From Microbacterium sp. LCT-H2 (GTDB taxonomy: Bacteria > Actinomycetota > Actinomycetes > Actinomycetales > Microbacteriaceae): a stretch of 64,000 bases of DNA. The notes beneath the pieces are model-generated. The model saw only the letters and a program-made list of their open reading frames with translations, searched no databases and was not told where the DNA came from. Position numbers and translations under genes: made by a program. Shown here piece after piece: positions 1 to 11,539 of this stretch (positions are counted from its first letter, which is position 1; each line of letters opens with the position of its first letter). The DNA lies in contig NZ_MODW01000002.1 of NCBI RefSeq assembly GCF_001866135.1, positions 372,001 to 436,000 of the forward strand. The letters run 5' to 3'.

Positions 1-86
1 TGCGGGACGGCGTCGTGACCAGGGAGCAGCTGCGCGAGGTACTGGGCGATCTGCTGGAGCCGGAGCCGCAGGACGGGGATTCGTGA
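1..86 (+). CDS. C-terminal end of an upstream gene, probably Sua5/TsaC threonylcarbamoyl-AMP synthase
   Basis: Only the last 27 codons are present, read in frame from base 3 to the TGA at 84-86. The tail ends in acidic and proline residues. Its stop overlaps the GTG start of the next gene (GTGA), so the two genes are probably translationally coupled. The Sua5/YwlC call rests on the usual actinobacterial order prmC-sua5-wecA-atpIB and on a tail of the kind such proteins often have; there is no catalytic motif in view. Treat the name as inference. Confidence 0.4.
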   Translation, partial: RDGVVTREQLREVLGDLLEPEPQDGDS

Positions 87-1255
87 AGCAGTACCTCTTC
101 ACGATCATCGTCACCGCCGCGATCACCTTCGTGCTGACGTGGGCGGTGTGGCGGTTGAGCCTGCGCTTCAAGCTGTATCCCGGCATCCGCGAGCGGGATG
201 TGCACACCACGCCGACGCCCCGCCTCGGCGGCGTCGCGATCTTCCTCGGCATCGTCGCCGCCTTCGCGGTATCGGCGGCCAACCCCTTCTTCCAGAGCAT
301 CTGGACGCCCCCGCAGACCATGTGGTCCATCCTCGCCGCCGCACTCCTCATCGCCGTGATCGGGGTGATGGACGATCTCTGGGACATCGACTGGATGATC
401 AAGCTCGGCGCGCAGTTCCTCGCCGCGGGCATCATCACGGTCGGCGGCGGTCTGCAGATCCTCTCCCTGCCGTTCGGCGACCTCATCGTGGTGTCGAGCT
501 GGCTGAGCATCACGATCACGATGTTCGCGATCGTGATCGTCATGAACGCCGTGAACTTCATCGACGGGCTGGACGGCCTCGTCGCCGGTGTCTGCCTGAT
601 CTCCAACGGGGTCTTCTTCGCCTATTCGTACATCTTCACGCGCGACTCCGGTGCGTCGAGCTACTTCAACCTCTCCACCTTCCTCGCGGCGGTCCTCATC
701 GGCGCGTGCCTCGGCTTCCTGCCGTTGAACTGGAGTCCGGCGAAGCTGTTCATGGGCGACTCGGGGGCACTCGTGATCGGTCTGCTCATGGCGACCTCGG
801 CCATCGCGATCACCGGGCAGATGGATCCGTCCGCCCTGGACCCGGAGCGCCTCGGGCGCTCGCAGCTCATCGGCGCCTTCCTGCCCATCCTGCTCCCGCT
901 GCTCGTCGTGCTCCTCCCGCTGCTCGACTTCGGGCTCGCCGTGCTGCGTCGGATGAGCGCCGGCCGCTCGCCGTTCTCCCCGGACCGGAAGCACCTGCAC
1001 CACCGGATGCTCGACCTCGGGCACCGCGACCGCGACGCGGTCCTCATCTTCTACGCCTGGACGGCCGTCATCTCCCTCGCCGTCCTCCTGATGTACGTCG
1101 GCGCCCGGGAGGACTGGCCTGGCCAGTACCTTCCCGGCGTCGCCTTCGGGGTCGTCGGCATCGCCGCGTGCCTCGTCATCACCCTGAGCCCCACCCGCCG
1201 ACGCAAGACCGCCGCGGGCGCTGCGCCCGACCCGATCCCTCTGGAGCCCCGATGA
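83..1255 (+). CDS. wecA: WecA/MraY-family polyprenyl-phosphate GlcNAc-1-phosphate transferase
   Basis: Integral membrane enzyme, 390 residues and about ten to eleven hydrophobic segments, predicted to transfer a UDP-activated HexNAc-1-phosphate to a polyprenyl-phosphate carrier as the first step of a cell-wall glycopolymer. Family landmarks are PRLGG (about 47-51), the Mg-binding DDLWDID (about 97-103), NFIDGLDG (about 158-165), MGDSG (about 224-228) and the cytoplasmic histidine cluster HLHHR (about 306-310), which is typical of the WecA/TagO branch rather than MraY. The GTG start overlaps the previous stop and the stop overlaps the next ATG (ATGA). Its place just upstream of the atp genes is conserved in many actinobacteria. 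The exact sugar substrate cannot be read from the sequence. Confidence 0.88.
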   Translation: MKQYLFTIIVTAAITFVLTWAVWRLSLRFKLYPGIRERDVHTTPTPRLGGVAIFLGIVAAFAVSAANPFFQSIWTPPQTMWSILAAALLIAVIGVMDDLWDIDWMIKLGAQFLAAGIITVGGGLQILSLPFGDLIVVSSWLSITITMFAIVIVMNAVNFIDGLDGLVAGVCLISNGVFFAYSYIFTRDSGASSYFNLSTFLAAVLIGACLGFLPLNWSPAKLFMGDSGALVIGLLMATSAIAITGQMDPSALDPERLGRSQLIGAFLPILLPLLVVLLPLLDFGLAVLRRMSAGRSPFSPDRKHLHHRMLDLGHRDRDAVLIFYAWTAVISLAVLLMYVGAREDWPGQYLPGVAFGVVGIAACLVITLSPTRRRKTAAGAAPDPIPLEPR

Positions 1256-1770
1256 GTCCCAGCCCCGTTTCCAGCACCCCGATCCTGCGTCGCACGCTCG
1301 TCTGGTCGGCGGTGGCCACCGTCGTGCTGGCTCTCGTCGCCGGCGGGATCGGCTTCGTGGTCGCGCAGCGGGAGGGGCTCGTGAGCGGCCTCCTCGGCGT
1401 GCTCCTGGCCGCCCTGTTCCTCGGCATCACCGGGCTGAGCATCCTGATCGCCAACCGCTGGTACGGTGACCCGCTCTACGTGCAGCTGTTCTTCGCGATC
1501 GTGCTGGGTGGCTGGCTTCTGAAGCTCGGGGTCTTCGTCGTCGTGATGATCATGCTCGCCGGACAGCCGTGGATCGAGCCGATGGTGTTCTTCCTGTCGA
1601 TCGTCGCCGGGGTGCTGATGTCCCTCATCATCGATGTCGTCGTCCTCACCCAGATGCGGCTGCCGAACGTCAGCGACACCACACTGCCCACCGAGGTGCC
1701 CGAGGACCGCGCGCCGGGGGCGGCGAACGATCCCTCGGACGGCCCGGCGGACACCGCCCCGCGGTCTTAG
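1252..1770 (+). CDS. AtpI-like small membrane protein preceding the ATP synthase operon
   Basis: 172 residues with four hydrophobic segments (roughly 17-38, 45-65, 75-97 and 103-125) and an acidic, proline-rich C-terminal tail. The ATG overlaps the wecA stop (ATGA), so translation is probably coupled to wecA. Length, topology and position directly before atpB match the loosely conserved ATP synthase protein I (AtpI) group, which helps c-ring assembly or cation supply in some bacteria. Sequence conservation in that group is weak, so the call depends mostly on context. Confidence 0.6.
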   Translation: MSPSPVSSTPILRRTLVWSAVATVVLALVAGGIGFVVAQREGLVSGLLGVLLAALFLGITGLSILIANRWYGDPLYVQLFFAIVLGGWLLKLGVFVVVMIMLAGQPWIEPMVFFLSIVAGVLMSLIIDVVVLTQMRLPNVSDTTLPTEVPEDRAPGAANDPSDGPADTAPRS

Positions 1771-1788
1771 GGCACCCTTGGATTCTGA

Positions 1789-1794
1789 TAGTGT
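1789..1794 (+). promoter_or_regulatory. -10 element TAGTGT of the atp operon (leaderless atpB)
   Basis: TAGTGT lies exactly 6 nt before the GTG at 1801, the geometry seen in front of many other genes in this window. The predicted transcript begins at or next to the GTG. The AGGA that touches the GTG is too close to work as a Shine-Dalgarno sequence. Confidence 0.6.
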
Positions 1795-1800
1795 TGAGGA

Positions 1801-2983
<1,183 letters not shown>

Positions 2984-3010
2984 TCCCCACCGACTTCTGA
3001 AGGAGACAGG

Positions 3011-3568
3011 ATGCTGAACGCTCTTGTCACGAACCTCGCGGCAGAGGGTGAGGCGGCGAACAACCCGCTGATCCCCGCGTGGTACGACATCATCTGGTCG
3101 GGCTTCTGGTTCCTCATCATCCTCGCCGTCGTGTGGAAGGTCGCCCTTCCCCGTCTCACGAAGATGCTCGACGAGCGGTCCGCCGCCATCGAGGGCAACA
3201 TCGCCAAGGCCGATGAGGCGCAGAAGCAGGCGGAAGCGGCTCTCGAGGAGTACACCCGGCAGCTCGCCGAGGCACGCACCGAGGCCGGTGAGATCCGTGA
3301 GGCCGCCCGTGAGGACGGCAAGAAGATCATCGCCGAGGCGAAGGAGACCGCAGCCAGTGAGGCCGCGCGTCTGACCGCCACCGCGCACACGCAGATCGAG
3401 GCCGAGCGCCAGACGGCTCTCGTCTCCCTGCGCAGCGAGGTCGGCTCGCTCGCTCTCGACCTCGCCGGCGGCGTGGTCGGCGAGACGCTCTCCGACGACG
3501 CTCGCGCGGCCGCCGTGGTCGACCGCTTCCTCGCCGATCTCGAAGCATCCGAGAAGGCGGCTCAGTAA
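3011..3568 (+). CDS. atpF: F-type ATP synthase subunit b
   Basis: 185-residue peripheral stalk subunit with one N-terminal membrane helix (about 25-45, starting after WYDIIWSG) and a long, charged alpha-helical coiled coil rich in E, A, R and K. It dimerises and joins subunit a to delta and the F1 head. AAGGAG precedes the ATG by a normal distance. The stop codon TAATG shares one base with the atpH start, which implies coupled translation of the two stalk subunits. Confidence 0.94.
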   Translation: MLNALVTNLAAEGEAANNPLIPAWYDIIWSGFWFLIILAVVWKVALPRLTKMLDERSAAIEGNIAKADEAQKQAEAALEEYTRQLAEARTEAGEIREAAREDGKKIIAEAKETAASEAARLTATAHTQIEAERQTALVSLRSEVGSLALDLAGGVVGETLSDDARAAAVVDRFLADLEASEKAAQ

Positions 3569-4359
3569 TGGGCAGCGCGACCGCTCAGGCACTCGCGGCA
3601 TCCACTCAGACGCTTGCCGCAGCGAAGGACGTCACCCTCGAGACCGCGCGCGAGCTGTTCGCGGCCGCGCGGGCCGTGGGCGAATCGTCTCAGCTGAGCG
3701 GCGCGCTGGCTGACCCCTCGGCTCCGACCTCGGCCCGGCAGAACGTCGTGTCCGCGGTGTTCGGGCAGTACGGCTCCGCTGCGCAGGACGTCCTGCGCAC
3801 CGCGGTCGCCGAACGCTGGTCGAACGCGTCGGAGCTGATCGACGGTCTCGAGGAGCTCGCGATCCGGGCGGCGACCGTCGCCGAGCCCGGCGCGGACATC
3901 GAGGGAGAGCTCTTCGGCTTCTCGCGGGTGATCGCGGCGAACCCGGAGCTCGAGCTCGCTCTCGGCAGCCGGCTCGGGGGAGAGGACGCGAAGGCCGCCC
4001 TGGTCGAGCGCCTCCTCGGCGATGCCTCTGCCAGCGCTCCGACGGCCCTCATCGTCACGTCCCTCGTGCGTCAGCCGCGCGAGCGTCGGGTGCGGCAGCT
4101 GCTGAGCCGGGCGATGCGCATCGTCTCGAGCCAGCGCGGCCGCCTCGTGGCCACGGTGCACACGGCGACCGAGCTCAGCGACGCCCAGCGCACGCGACTC
4201 GGCCAGACGCTCTCGCAGCGATACGGCGGCCAGGTGTCCCTCAACGTCGTCATCGACCCCAGCGTCGTCGGAGGCCTGCGTGTGCAGATCGCCGATGACG
4301 TCATCGACGGCAGCATCTCCGCACGACTCGCCGACCTTCGCCAGAAGCTCGCGGGCTAA
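3568..4359 (+). CDS. atpH: F-type ATP synthase subunit delta
   Basis: 263-residue stator subunit, longer than the roughly 180-residue E. coli protein, as is common in actinobacteria. The C-terminal half holds the conserved delta signature, including a region ending in [12 protein letters not shown]. The N-terminal helical bundle caps the alpha3beta3 crown. The start overlaps the atpF stop by one base. Unlike the mycobacterial case, subunit b is not fused to it: a separate full-length atpF is present. Confidence 0.92.
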   Translation: MGSATAQALAASTQTLAAAKDVTLETARELFAAARAVGESSQLSGALADPSAPTSARQNVVSAVFGQYGSAAQDVLRTAVAERWSNASELIDGLEELAIRAATVAEPGADIEGELFGFSRVIAANPELELALGSRLGGEDAKAALVERLLGDASASAPTALIVTSLVRQPRERRVRQLLSRAMRIVSSQRGRLVATVHTATELSDAQRTRLGQTLSQRYGGQVSLNVVIDPSVVGGLRVQIADDVIDGSISARLADLRQKLAG

Positions 4360-4406
4360 CACGACTTCGCGCGGGGAACCGCGCACCCAGATACAAAGGG
4401 AAGACA

Positions 4407-6047
4407 ATGGCAGAACTATCGATCAGCCCCGACGTCATCCGTGACGCGCTGAAGGATTTCGCCGCCGCGTACGAGCCCACCGGGGCCGCGGCGACCGAGG
4501 TCGGCACCGTCATCGACGCCGCCGACGGCATCGCTCACGTCGAGGGACTTCCCGGCGTCATGGCGAACGAGCTCGTGACCTTCGCCGACGGCACCAAGGG
4601 TCTCGCGCTGAACCTCGACGAGCACGAGATCGGCGTCGTCGTCCTCGGCGACTTCACCGGCATCGAGGCCGGTCAGGAAGTCACCCGCACGGGTGAGGTC
4701 CTCTCCGTCCCGGTCGGTGACGGCTACCTCGGCCGCGTGGTCGACCCGCTCGGCAACCCGATCGACGGCCTCGGCGCGATCGCGACCGAGGGTGTCCGCG
4801 AGCTCGAGCTCCAGGCCCCCGGCGTCATGCAGCGCAAGTCGGTCCACGAGCCCATGCAGACCGGCATCAAGGCCATCGACGCGATGATCCCGGTCGGTCG
4901 CGGCCAGCGCCAGCTCATCATCGGCGACCGCCAGACCGGCAAGACGGCCATCGCGATCGACACGATCATCAACCAGAAGGCCAACTGGGAGTCCGGCGAC
5001 GTCAACAAGCAGGTCCGCTGCATCTACGTCGCCATCGGTCAGAAGGGCTCGACCATCGCTTCGGTGAAGGGCGCGCTCGAGGAGGCCGGCGCTCTGGAGT
5101 ACACCACCATCGTGGCGGCTCCGGCGTCCGACCCCGCCGGCTTCAAGTACCTCGCTCCGTACACCGGATCGGCGATCGGCCAGCACTGGATGTACGGCGG
5201 CAAGCACGTCCTGATCATCTTCGACGACCTGTCGAAGCAGGCCGAGGCCTACCGTGCCGTCTCGCTGCTGCTCCGCCGCCCGCCGGGCCGCGAGGCCTAC
5301 CCGGGTGACGTCTTCTACCTGCACTCGCGTCTGCTCGAGCGGTGCGCGAAGCTGTCCGACGAGCTCGGCGCCGGCTCGATGACGGGTCTCCCCATCATCG
5401 AGACCAAGGCGAACGACGTCTCGGCATACATCCCGACCAACGTGATCTCGATCACCGACGGCCAGATCTTCCTGCAGTCCGACCTCTTCAACGCCAACCA
5501 GCGTCCTGCGGTCGACGTGGGCATCTCGGTGTCGCGTGTCGGCGGTGACGCCCAGGTGAAGTCGATCAAGAAGGTCTCCGGAACGTTGAAGCTGGAGCTG
5601 GCGCAGTACCGCTCGCTCGAGGCGTTCGCGATGTTCGCGTCGGACCTCGACGCCGCGTCGCGCCGTCAGCTCTCGCGCGGTGCCCGTCTGACCGAGCTGC
5701 TCAAGCAGCCGCAGTACTCGCCGTACCCGGTGGAGGAGCAGGTCGTCTCGATCTGGGCCGGCACCAACGGCAAGCTCGACTCGATCGAGGTCGAGGACGT
5801 GCTGCGCTTCGAGCGCGAGCTGCTCGACTACCTGCGTCGCAACACCAAGGTGCTCGACACGCTGCGGGAGACGAACGTGCTGGACGACGCGACCGTCGCC
5901 GAGCTCGACAAGCAGACCGACAACTTCCTCCTGGAGTTCCAGGGCGGCAAGGGCCACGCCATCGGCGCCCCTGGTCACGAGGAGCACGCTGCGGCCGAGG
6001 CCGAGGACGTCAACCAGGAGAAGATCGTCAAGGGTCGTCGCGCGTAA
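4407..6047 (+). CDS. atpA: F-type ATP synthase subunit alpha
   Basis: 546-residue non-catalytic nucleotide-binding subunit of F1. The Walker A motif GDRQTGKT is at 173-180, the Walker B strand ends in LIIFDDL (about 270), and the family signature region with [20 protein letters not shown] (about 292-311) is intact. The C-terminal tail ([15 protein letters not shown]) is slightly extended and acidic, as in other actinobacterial alpha subunits. The ATG follows an AAGGGAAG ribosome binding site. Codon use is the most biased in the window, as expected for high expression. Confidence 0.97.
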   Translation: MAELSISPDVIRDALKDFAAAYEPTGAAATEVGTVIDAADGIAHVEGLPGVMANELVTFADGTKGLALNLDEHEIGVVVLGDFTGIEAGQEVTRTGEVLSVPVGDGYLGRVVDPLGNPIDGLGAIATEGVRELELQAPGVMQRKSVHEPMQTGIKAIDAMIPVGRGQRQLIIGDRQTGKTAIAIDTIINQKANWESGDVNKQVRCIYVAIGQKGSTIASVKGALEEAGALEYTTIVAAPASDPAGFKYLAPYTGSAIGQHWMYGGKHVLIIFDDLSKQAEAYRAVSLLLRRPPGREAYPGDVFYLHSRLLERCAKLSDELGAGSMTGLPIIETKANDVSAYIPTNVISITDGQIFLQSDLFNANQRPAVDVGISVSRVGGDAQVKSIKKVSGTLKLELAQYRSLEAFAMFASDLDAASRRQLSRGARLTELLKQPQYSPYPVEEQVVSIWAGTNGKLDSIEVEDVLRFERELLDYLRRNTKVLDTLRETNVLDDATVAELDKQTDNFLLEFQGGKGHAIGAPGHEEHAAAEAEDVNQEKIVKGRRA

Positions 6048-6066
6048 TCGCGTGAGGTACTGATTC

Positions 6067-8444
<2,378 letters not shown>

Positions 8445-8446
8445 CC

Positions 8447-8707
8447 ATGGCGCTGCACGTCAGCCTCGTCTCCGCCGACGCGGAGGTCTGGACGGGAGAG
8501 GCGAGCCTCGTGGTCGCCAAGACCGTCGAGGGCGAGATCGGCTTCATGTCCGGTCACGAGCCGGTGCTGGCCATCCTCGCCGAGGGCCAGGTCCGGATCA
8601 CCCAGACGGATGGCGCCAAGGTGCTGGCGAACGCGCAGGACGGATTCCTCTCGATGGAGGGCGACGTCCTGACGATCGTGGCCGGCAACGCGGCACTCAT
8701 CTCCTGA
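8447..8707 (+). CDS. atpC: F-type ATP synthase subunit epsilon, short form
   Basis: 86 residues, only the N-terminal beta-sandwich domain (starts ALHVSLVSADAEVW; the GFMSGHEP turn is conserved). The usual epsilon of 120-140 residues also has a C-terminal two-helix domain that inhibits ATP hydrolysis; here the stop codon comes right after the last strand. The stop is followed at once by the operon terminator, so truncation by a sequencing frameshift looks unlikely. The gene begins two bases after the atpD stop. Confidence 0.92.
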   Translation: MALHVSLVSADAEVWTGEASLVVAKTVEGEIGFMSGHEPVLAILAEGQVRITQTDGAKVLANAQDGFLSMEGDVLTIVAGNAALIS

Positions 8708-8720
8708 CAGTCCTGTACAT

Positions 8721-8766
8721 CGCGTCCGCCTCGACACCCGCCCGGGTGCCGAGGCGGACGCGTCTC
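8721..8766 (+). terminator. Rho-independent terminator of the atp operon
   Basis: A 20-bp inverted repeat (arms 8721-8740 and 8743-8762, one G/T mismatch) is followed by TCTCTTTT. It sits 13 bases after the atpC stop. Confidence 0.85.
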
Positions 8767-8782
8767 TTTTCCCCGAGGTCCC

Positions 8783-9529
8783 ATGAAGATCCTGCTCCCG
8801 CCGTCCGAGACCAAGCGCGAGGGCGGTGACGGCGGCCCCCTGGACGTGTCGGTGCTCGCGCTTCCCGATCTCGCTCCGCAACGGGATGCCGTGATCGATG
8901 CCCTCGTCGCTCTCGCGGACGACGAGGACGCCGCCCGGCGGGTGCTCAAGCTCAGCGAGCGGCAGCGGGGAGACGTCGCGCACAACCGGGCCCTGCGGAC
9001 CTCGGCCACGATGCCCGCGGTGGACCGCTACACCGGGGTGCTGTTCGACGCCCTCGATGCGGCGTCGCTGTCGGCTGCCTCCCGCCGTTGGCTGGATGCC
9101 CATGTGTGGATCCACAGCGCCCCGTTCGGCCCCGTCGCCGCTCTGGACGCGATTCCGACGTATCGCCTCGCGGCCGGCACGGCGGTGCCCGGGATGGCGC
9201 CGCTCCGCCGTCACTGGGCCGAGCCGACGACGGCGGCGATCGCGGCCGACGCCCCCGCGTTCGTCCTCGATCTGCGCAGCGAGGCGTACGCGGCGCTCGG
9301 TCCCGTGCCTGACGCGGTGTCGTCGGCGTATGTGCGGGTCGTCACGGCGCAAGGGAGAGCCCTGAACCACTTCAACAAGAAGAGCAAGGGGCTGCTCGTG
9401 CGCGCGCTGGCGGAGGATCGTCCGCGGCTGGGCTCGCTCCGCGCCCTGCAGCGGTGGGCCCAGGCGCATGACTTCGTGCTCCGGAACGGTGCGGTGGGCG
9501 GCGAGGTCGAGCTGGTCGTCGCCGACTGA
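8783..9529 (+). CDS. yaaA: YaaA/UPF0246 family peroxide-response protein
   Basis: 248-residue member of the YaaA (DUF328) family, which in E. coli lowers free iron and protects against hydrogen peroxide damage and binds DNA. The N terminus (MKILLPPSETK) and the C-terminal HFNKKSKG motif (about 195-202) are the two family hallmarks. The gene follows the atp terminator. The window also holds an OsmC peroxidase and an iron permease, but they are far away and give no evidence of a shared regulon. Confidence 0.85.
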   Translation: MKILLPPSETKREGGDGGPLDVSVLALPDLAPQRDAVIDALVALADDEDAARRVLKLSERQRGDVAHNRALRTSATMPAVDRYTGVLFDALDAASLSAASRRWLDAHVWIHSAPFGPVAALDAIPTYRLAAGTAVPGMAPLRRHWAEPTTAAIAADAPAFVLDLRSEAYAALGPVPDAVSSAYVRVVTAQGRALNHFNKKSKGLLVRALAEDRPRLGSLRALQRWAQAHDFVLRNGAVGGEVELVVAD

Positions 9530-9589
9530 CGGTCACTCGAGCCCGGCGAATCGCCTCCGGCGGTCGTTGCCGCCCCCTGGGTGCACCGC

Positions 9590-9595
9590 TACCAT
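9590..9595 (+). promoter_or_regulatory. Possible -10 element TACCAT for the DUF5684-type gene
   Basis: TACCAT lies about 70 bases upstream of the ATG at 9668, which would give a transcript with a roughly 65-nt leader. No good -35 is visible. Confidence 0.3.
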
Positions 9596-9667
9596 GTCCA
9601 ATGCGAGGCGGGGAGTCTCGTGGTGGGGGACGAAAGCCGTCTCCCCTGACCAGAGAATGTGAGCCTC

Positions 9668-10459
9668 ATGGGTTACGACGACTACGGAGCGGGCTATCTC
9701 GGCCTGCTCTTCGCCTACTTCTTCGTCATCCTGCTGATCGCGGTCGCCGGATACGTCCTGGTGTCGCTCTTCTACATGAAGATCTTCCAGAAGGCCGGGG
9801 TGCAGGGGAACTGGCGCGCCTGGGTGCCGGTCTACAACTCCATGATCTTCTTCAAGCTCGGCGATCTGAGCCCGTGGCTCGTCCTCTACGGCATCGCGGG
9901 TGCCGCCCTGCTGAGCTGGATCGGCATCGGCTTCCTCTTCTCGCTCGCCCTCGGGGTGCTCTCGGTCATCGCGGCGTGGCGCGTGGGCCTCAAGCTCCAG
10001 AAGGACGCCGTCTGGGTGGTCCTCTACGTCTTCCTCTCCATCGTGTGGCTCGGCATCAACGCCTTCGACAAGTCGCGCTGGAACCCCAACATCCAGCCGG
10101 CTTCCTGGGCGGGCAACGCTTTCCTCGGCGACCGCACGGTCTGGGACGGGGTTCCCGTCCAGCCGGCAGCGGTCGCGCCGCAGCAGGGCTACGGCGCTCC
10201 GCAGGGGTACGGCACTCCGCCGCAGGGGTATGCACCGCCCACACAGGCGTTCACGCCGCCCGCTGCGCCCGGCTATGCGCCGCCGGCTGCTCCCGCCGCC
10301 CCGGCGACGGGCGCGCCGGTCCCTCCGGTGCCGCCGACCACTCCTCCGGCACCTCCCGCAGCTCCGCCCACGACGCCTCCGGCTCCGCCCGCGGCTCCGC
10401 CCGCGGCTCCTCCGGCTCCGCCGACCACGCCGAACGACCCCACGCAGCCGCCTGCGTGA
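9668..10459 (+). CDS. DUF5684-type integral membrane protein with proline/alanine-rich tail
   Basis: 264 residues from the ATG at 9668; a GTG nine bases earlier (9659) is an alternative start. An N-terminal YDDYG segment is followed by about four membrane helices between residues 10 and 145, with the conserved QKAGVQGNWRAWVPVYNS stretch (about 40-57) that marks DUF5684 proteins. These are sometimes annotated as large membrane relatives of signal peptidase I, but no Ser/Lys catalytic dyad is visible. The last 95 residues are low-complexity P/A/Q/G, rich in QGYGxPQGYG and APPA repeats, as in cell-envelope proteins of actinobacteria. Function unknown. Confidence 0.75.
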   Translation: MGYDDYGAGYLGLLFAYFFVILLIAVAGYVLVSLFYMKIFQKAGVQGNWRAWVPVYNSMIFFKLGDLSPWLVLYGIAGAALLSWIGIGFLFSLALGVLSVIAAWRVGLKLQKDAVWVVLYVFLSIVWLGINAFDKSRWNPNIQPASWAGNAFLGDRTVWDGVPVQPAAVAPQQGYGAPQGYGTPPQGYAPPTQAFTPPAAPGYAPPAAPAAPATGAPVPPVPPTTPPAPPAAPPTTPPAPPAAPPAAPPAPPTTPNDPTQPPA

Positions 10460-10467
10460 CGACAGAA

Positions 10468-10501
10468 GAAGAACCCCCGGTCTCCGGACCGGGGGTTCTT
10501 C
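10468..10501 (+). terminator. Terminator hairpin after the DUF5684-type gene
   Basis: Perfect 15-bp arms (10468-10482 and 10487-10501) with a TCCG loop. The 3' arm ends in GGGGGTTCTTC, so the U-rich part is inside the stem base. Confidence 0.8.
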
Positions 10502-10547
10502 GCGTCCGTGGTCCCGGCGCGTCCCGGCATGCCGCTAACGTGGAGGC

Positions 10548-10655
10548 ATGAACTCGTCGCACCGGAGGGTCGTTCACGCTCCGCCCTTCGCTCCGCGCCC
10601 CGATCACCGCGACCCCGGTGCGGACCAGGAGAGCGAGTTCCATTACGATGTGTGA
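10548..10655 (+). CDS. Small leaderless protein of 35 residues before the PP2C gene
   Basis: An ATG at 10548 lies exactly 6 nt after TAACGT (10536-10541), the leaderless promoter geometry used by many genes here. The reading frame starts MNSSHRRVV, is rich in His, Arg and Pro, turns acidic (DPGADQESEF) and ends HYDV. Its TGA overlaps a GTG (10652, GTGA) that is in frame with the phosphatase gene downstream. I do not recognise the protein. It may be a real small protein, or a leader whose translation is coupled to the phosphatase. No membrane segment or cysteine is present. Confidence 0.5.
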   Translation: MNSSHRRVVHAPPFAPRPDHRDPGADQESEFHYDV

Positions 10656-10702
10656 GTATCCTGCGCCCGCCCCATTCGCCGCAGGTCCATCGGAGGCAGT
10701 TC

Positions 10703-11500
10703 GTGGCTGAGACCAAGACGCACACCGTCACGGTTGCGCATCGTCCGTTGCTGCTGTCCTGGGCCGGGGTGACCGACCAGGGGCGGCGCCGAGAGACCAA
10801 TCAGGATGCTCTGCTCGCCGAGTACCCGCTGTTCATCGTCGCGGACGGCATGGGCGGCCACGCCGGTGGCGAGATCGCCAGCCAGAGCACGGTCACCCGA
10901 CTGCGCGCGGTGGTGGACGCCGACGAGGTCTCTCCGTCCTCGATCGAGAAGGCGCTCGCTCTCGCCGTGGACGACATCGCCGGGCACCCCGACACCACCG
11001 ATGAGGGCACGGGCACCACGCTCACCGGTGTGTACCTGGAAGAGCACGACGGCGAACCTCACTGGGTGGCGCTGAACATCGGCGATTCCCGCGTCTATCT
11101 CCTGCGCGACGATCGGCTCCTGCAGGTCACGACCGATCACTCCGTCGTGCAGGAGCTCATCGCCGCCGGCAAGCTCAGCCCGGAAGAGGCCGAGGGACAC
11201 CCCTACAGCAATGTGATCACCCGTGCAGTGGGCGCGAGTGAGCTCACGGCGCCGGACTACATCACCATCGACGTGCGCCCGGGAGACCGGTTCGTCATCT
11301 GCTCCGACGGTCTCACGAAAGAGCTCACGGACTATGGCATCCAGCACTTCCTCCGGGCCCACGCCGACCCGGCCGAGAGCGTCGATGCGATGCTCGCCGC
11401 GGCACTCGACAACGGCGGCCGTGACAACGTCACGGTGATCGTCCTGCAGGTCGACGACCCCGACGACTCCTCCTCCCCATCAGCGGAGTCGGGGGAGTAG
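10703..11500 (+). CDS. PP2C-family serine/threonine protein phosphatase
   Basis: 265 residues from the GTG at 10703, preceded by GGAGG at a 6-nt gap. An upstream in-frame GTG at 10652 that overlaps the small gene's stop would add 17 residues. PPM-family metal ligands are in ETNQD (about 35-39) and VADGMGGHAGG (about 50-60); SDGL (about 199-202) and GGRDNVTV (near residue 240) complete the di-metal site. There is no transmembrane tail, unlike PstP of the cell-division kinase cluster, so this is a soluble phosphatase acting on phosphoserine or phosphothreonine proteins. No kinase is encoded nearby. Confidence 0.87.
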   Translation: MAETKTHTVTVAHRPLLLSWAGVTDQGRRRETNQDALLAEYPLFIVADGMGGHAGGEIASQSTVTRLRAVVDADEVSPSSIEKALALAVDDIAGHPDTTDEGTGTTLTGVYLEEHDGEPHWVALNIGDSRVYLLRDDRLLQVTTDHSVVQELIAAGKLSPEEAEGHPYSNVITRAVGASELTAPDYITIDVRPGDRFVICSDGLTKELTDYGIQHFLRAHADPAESVDAMLAAALDNGGRDNVTVIVLQVDDPDDSSSPSAESGE

Positions 11501-11539
11501 CGCTCCGCACCCTGTGGAAGGGCCGTAGCCGCCCGGAGG

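Noticed and set aside
9594..9662. 22-codon ORF MSNARRGVSWWGTK... that contains two Trp codons
   Set aside because: Start does not have the 6-nt -10 geometry (TACCAT overlaps it), no attenuator hairpins follow and the next gene is unrelated to Trp.
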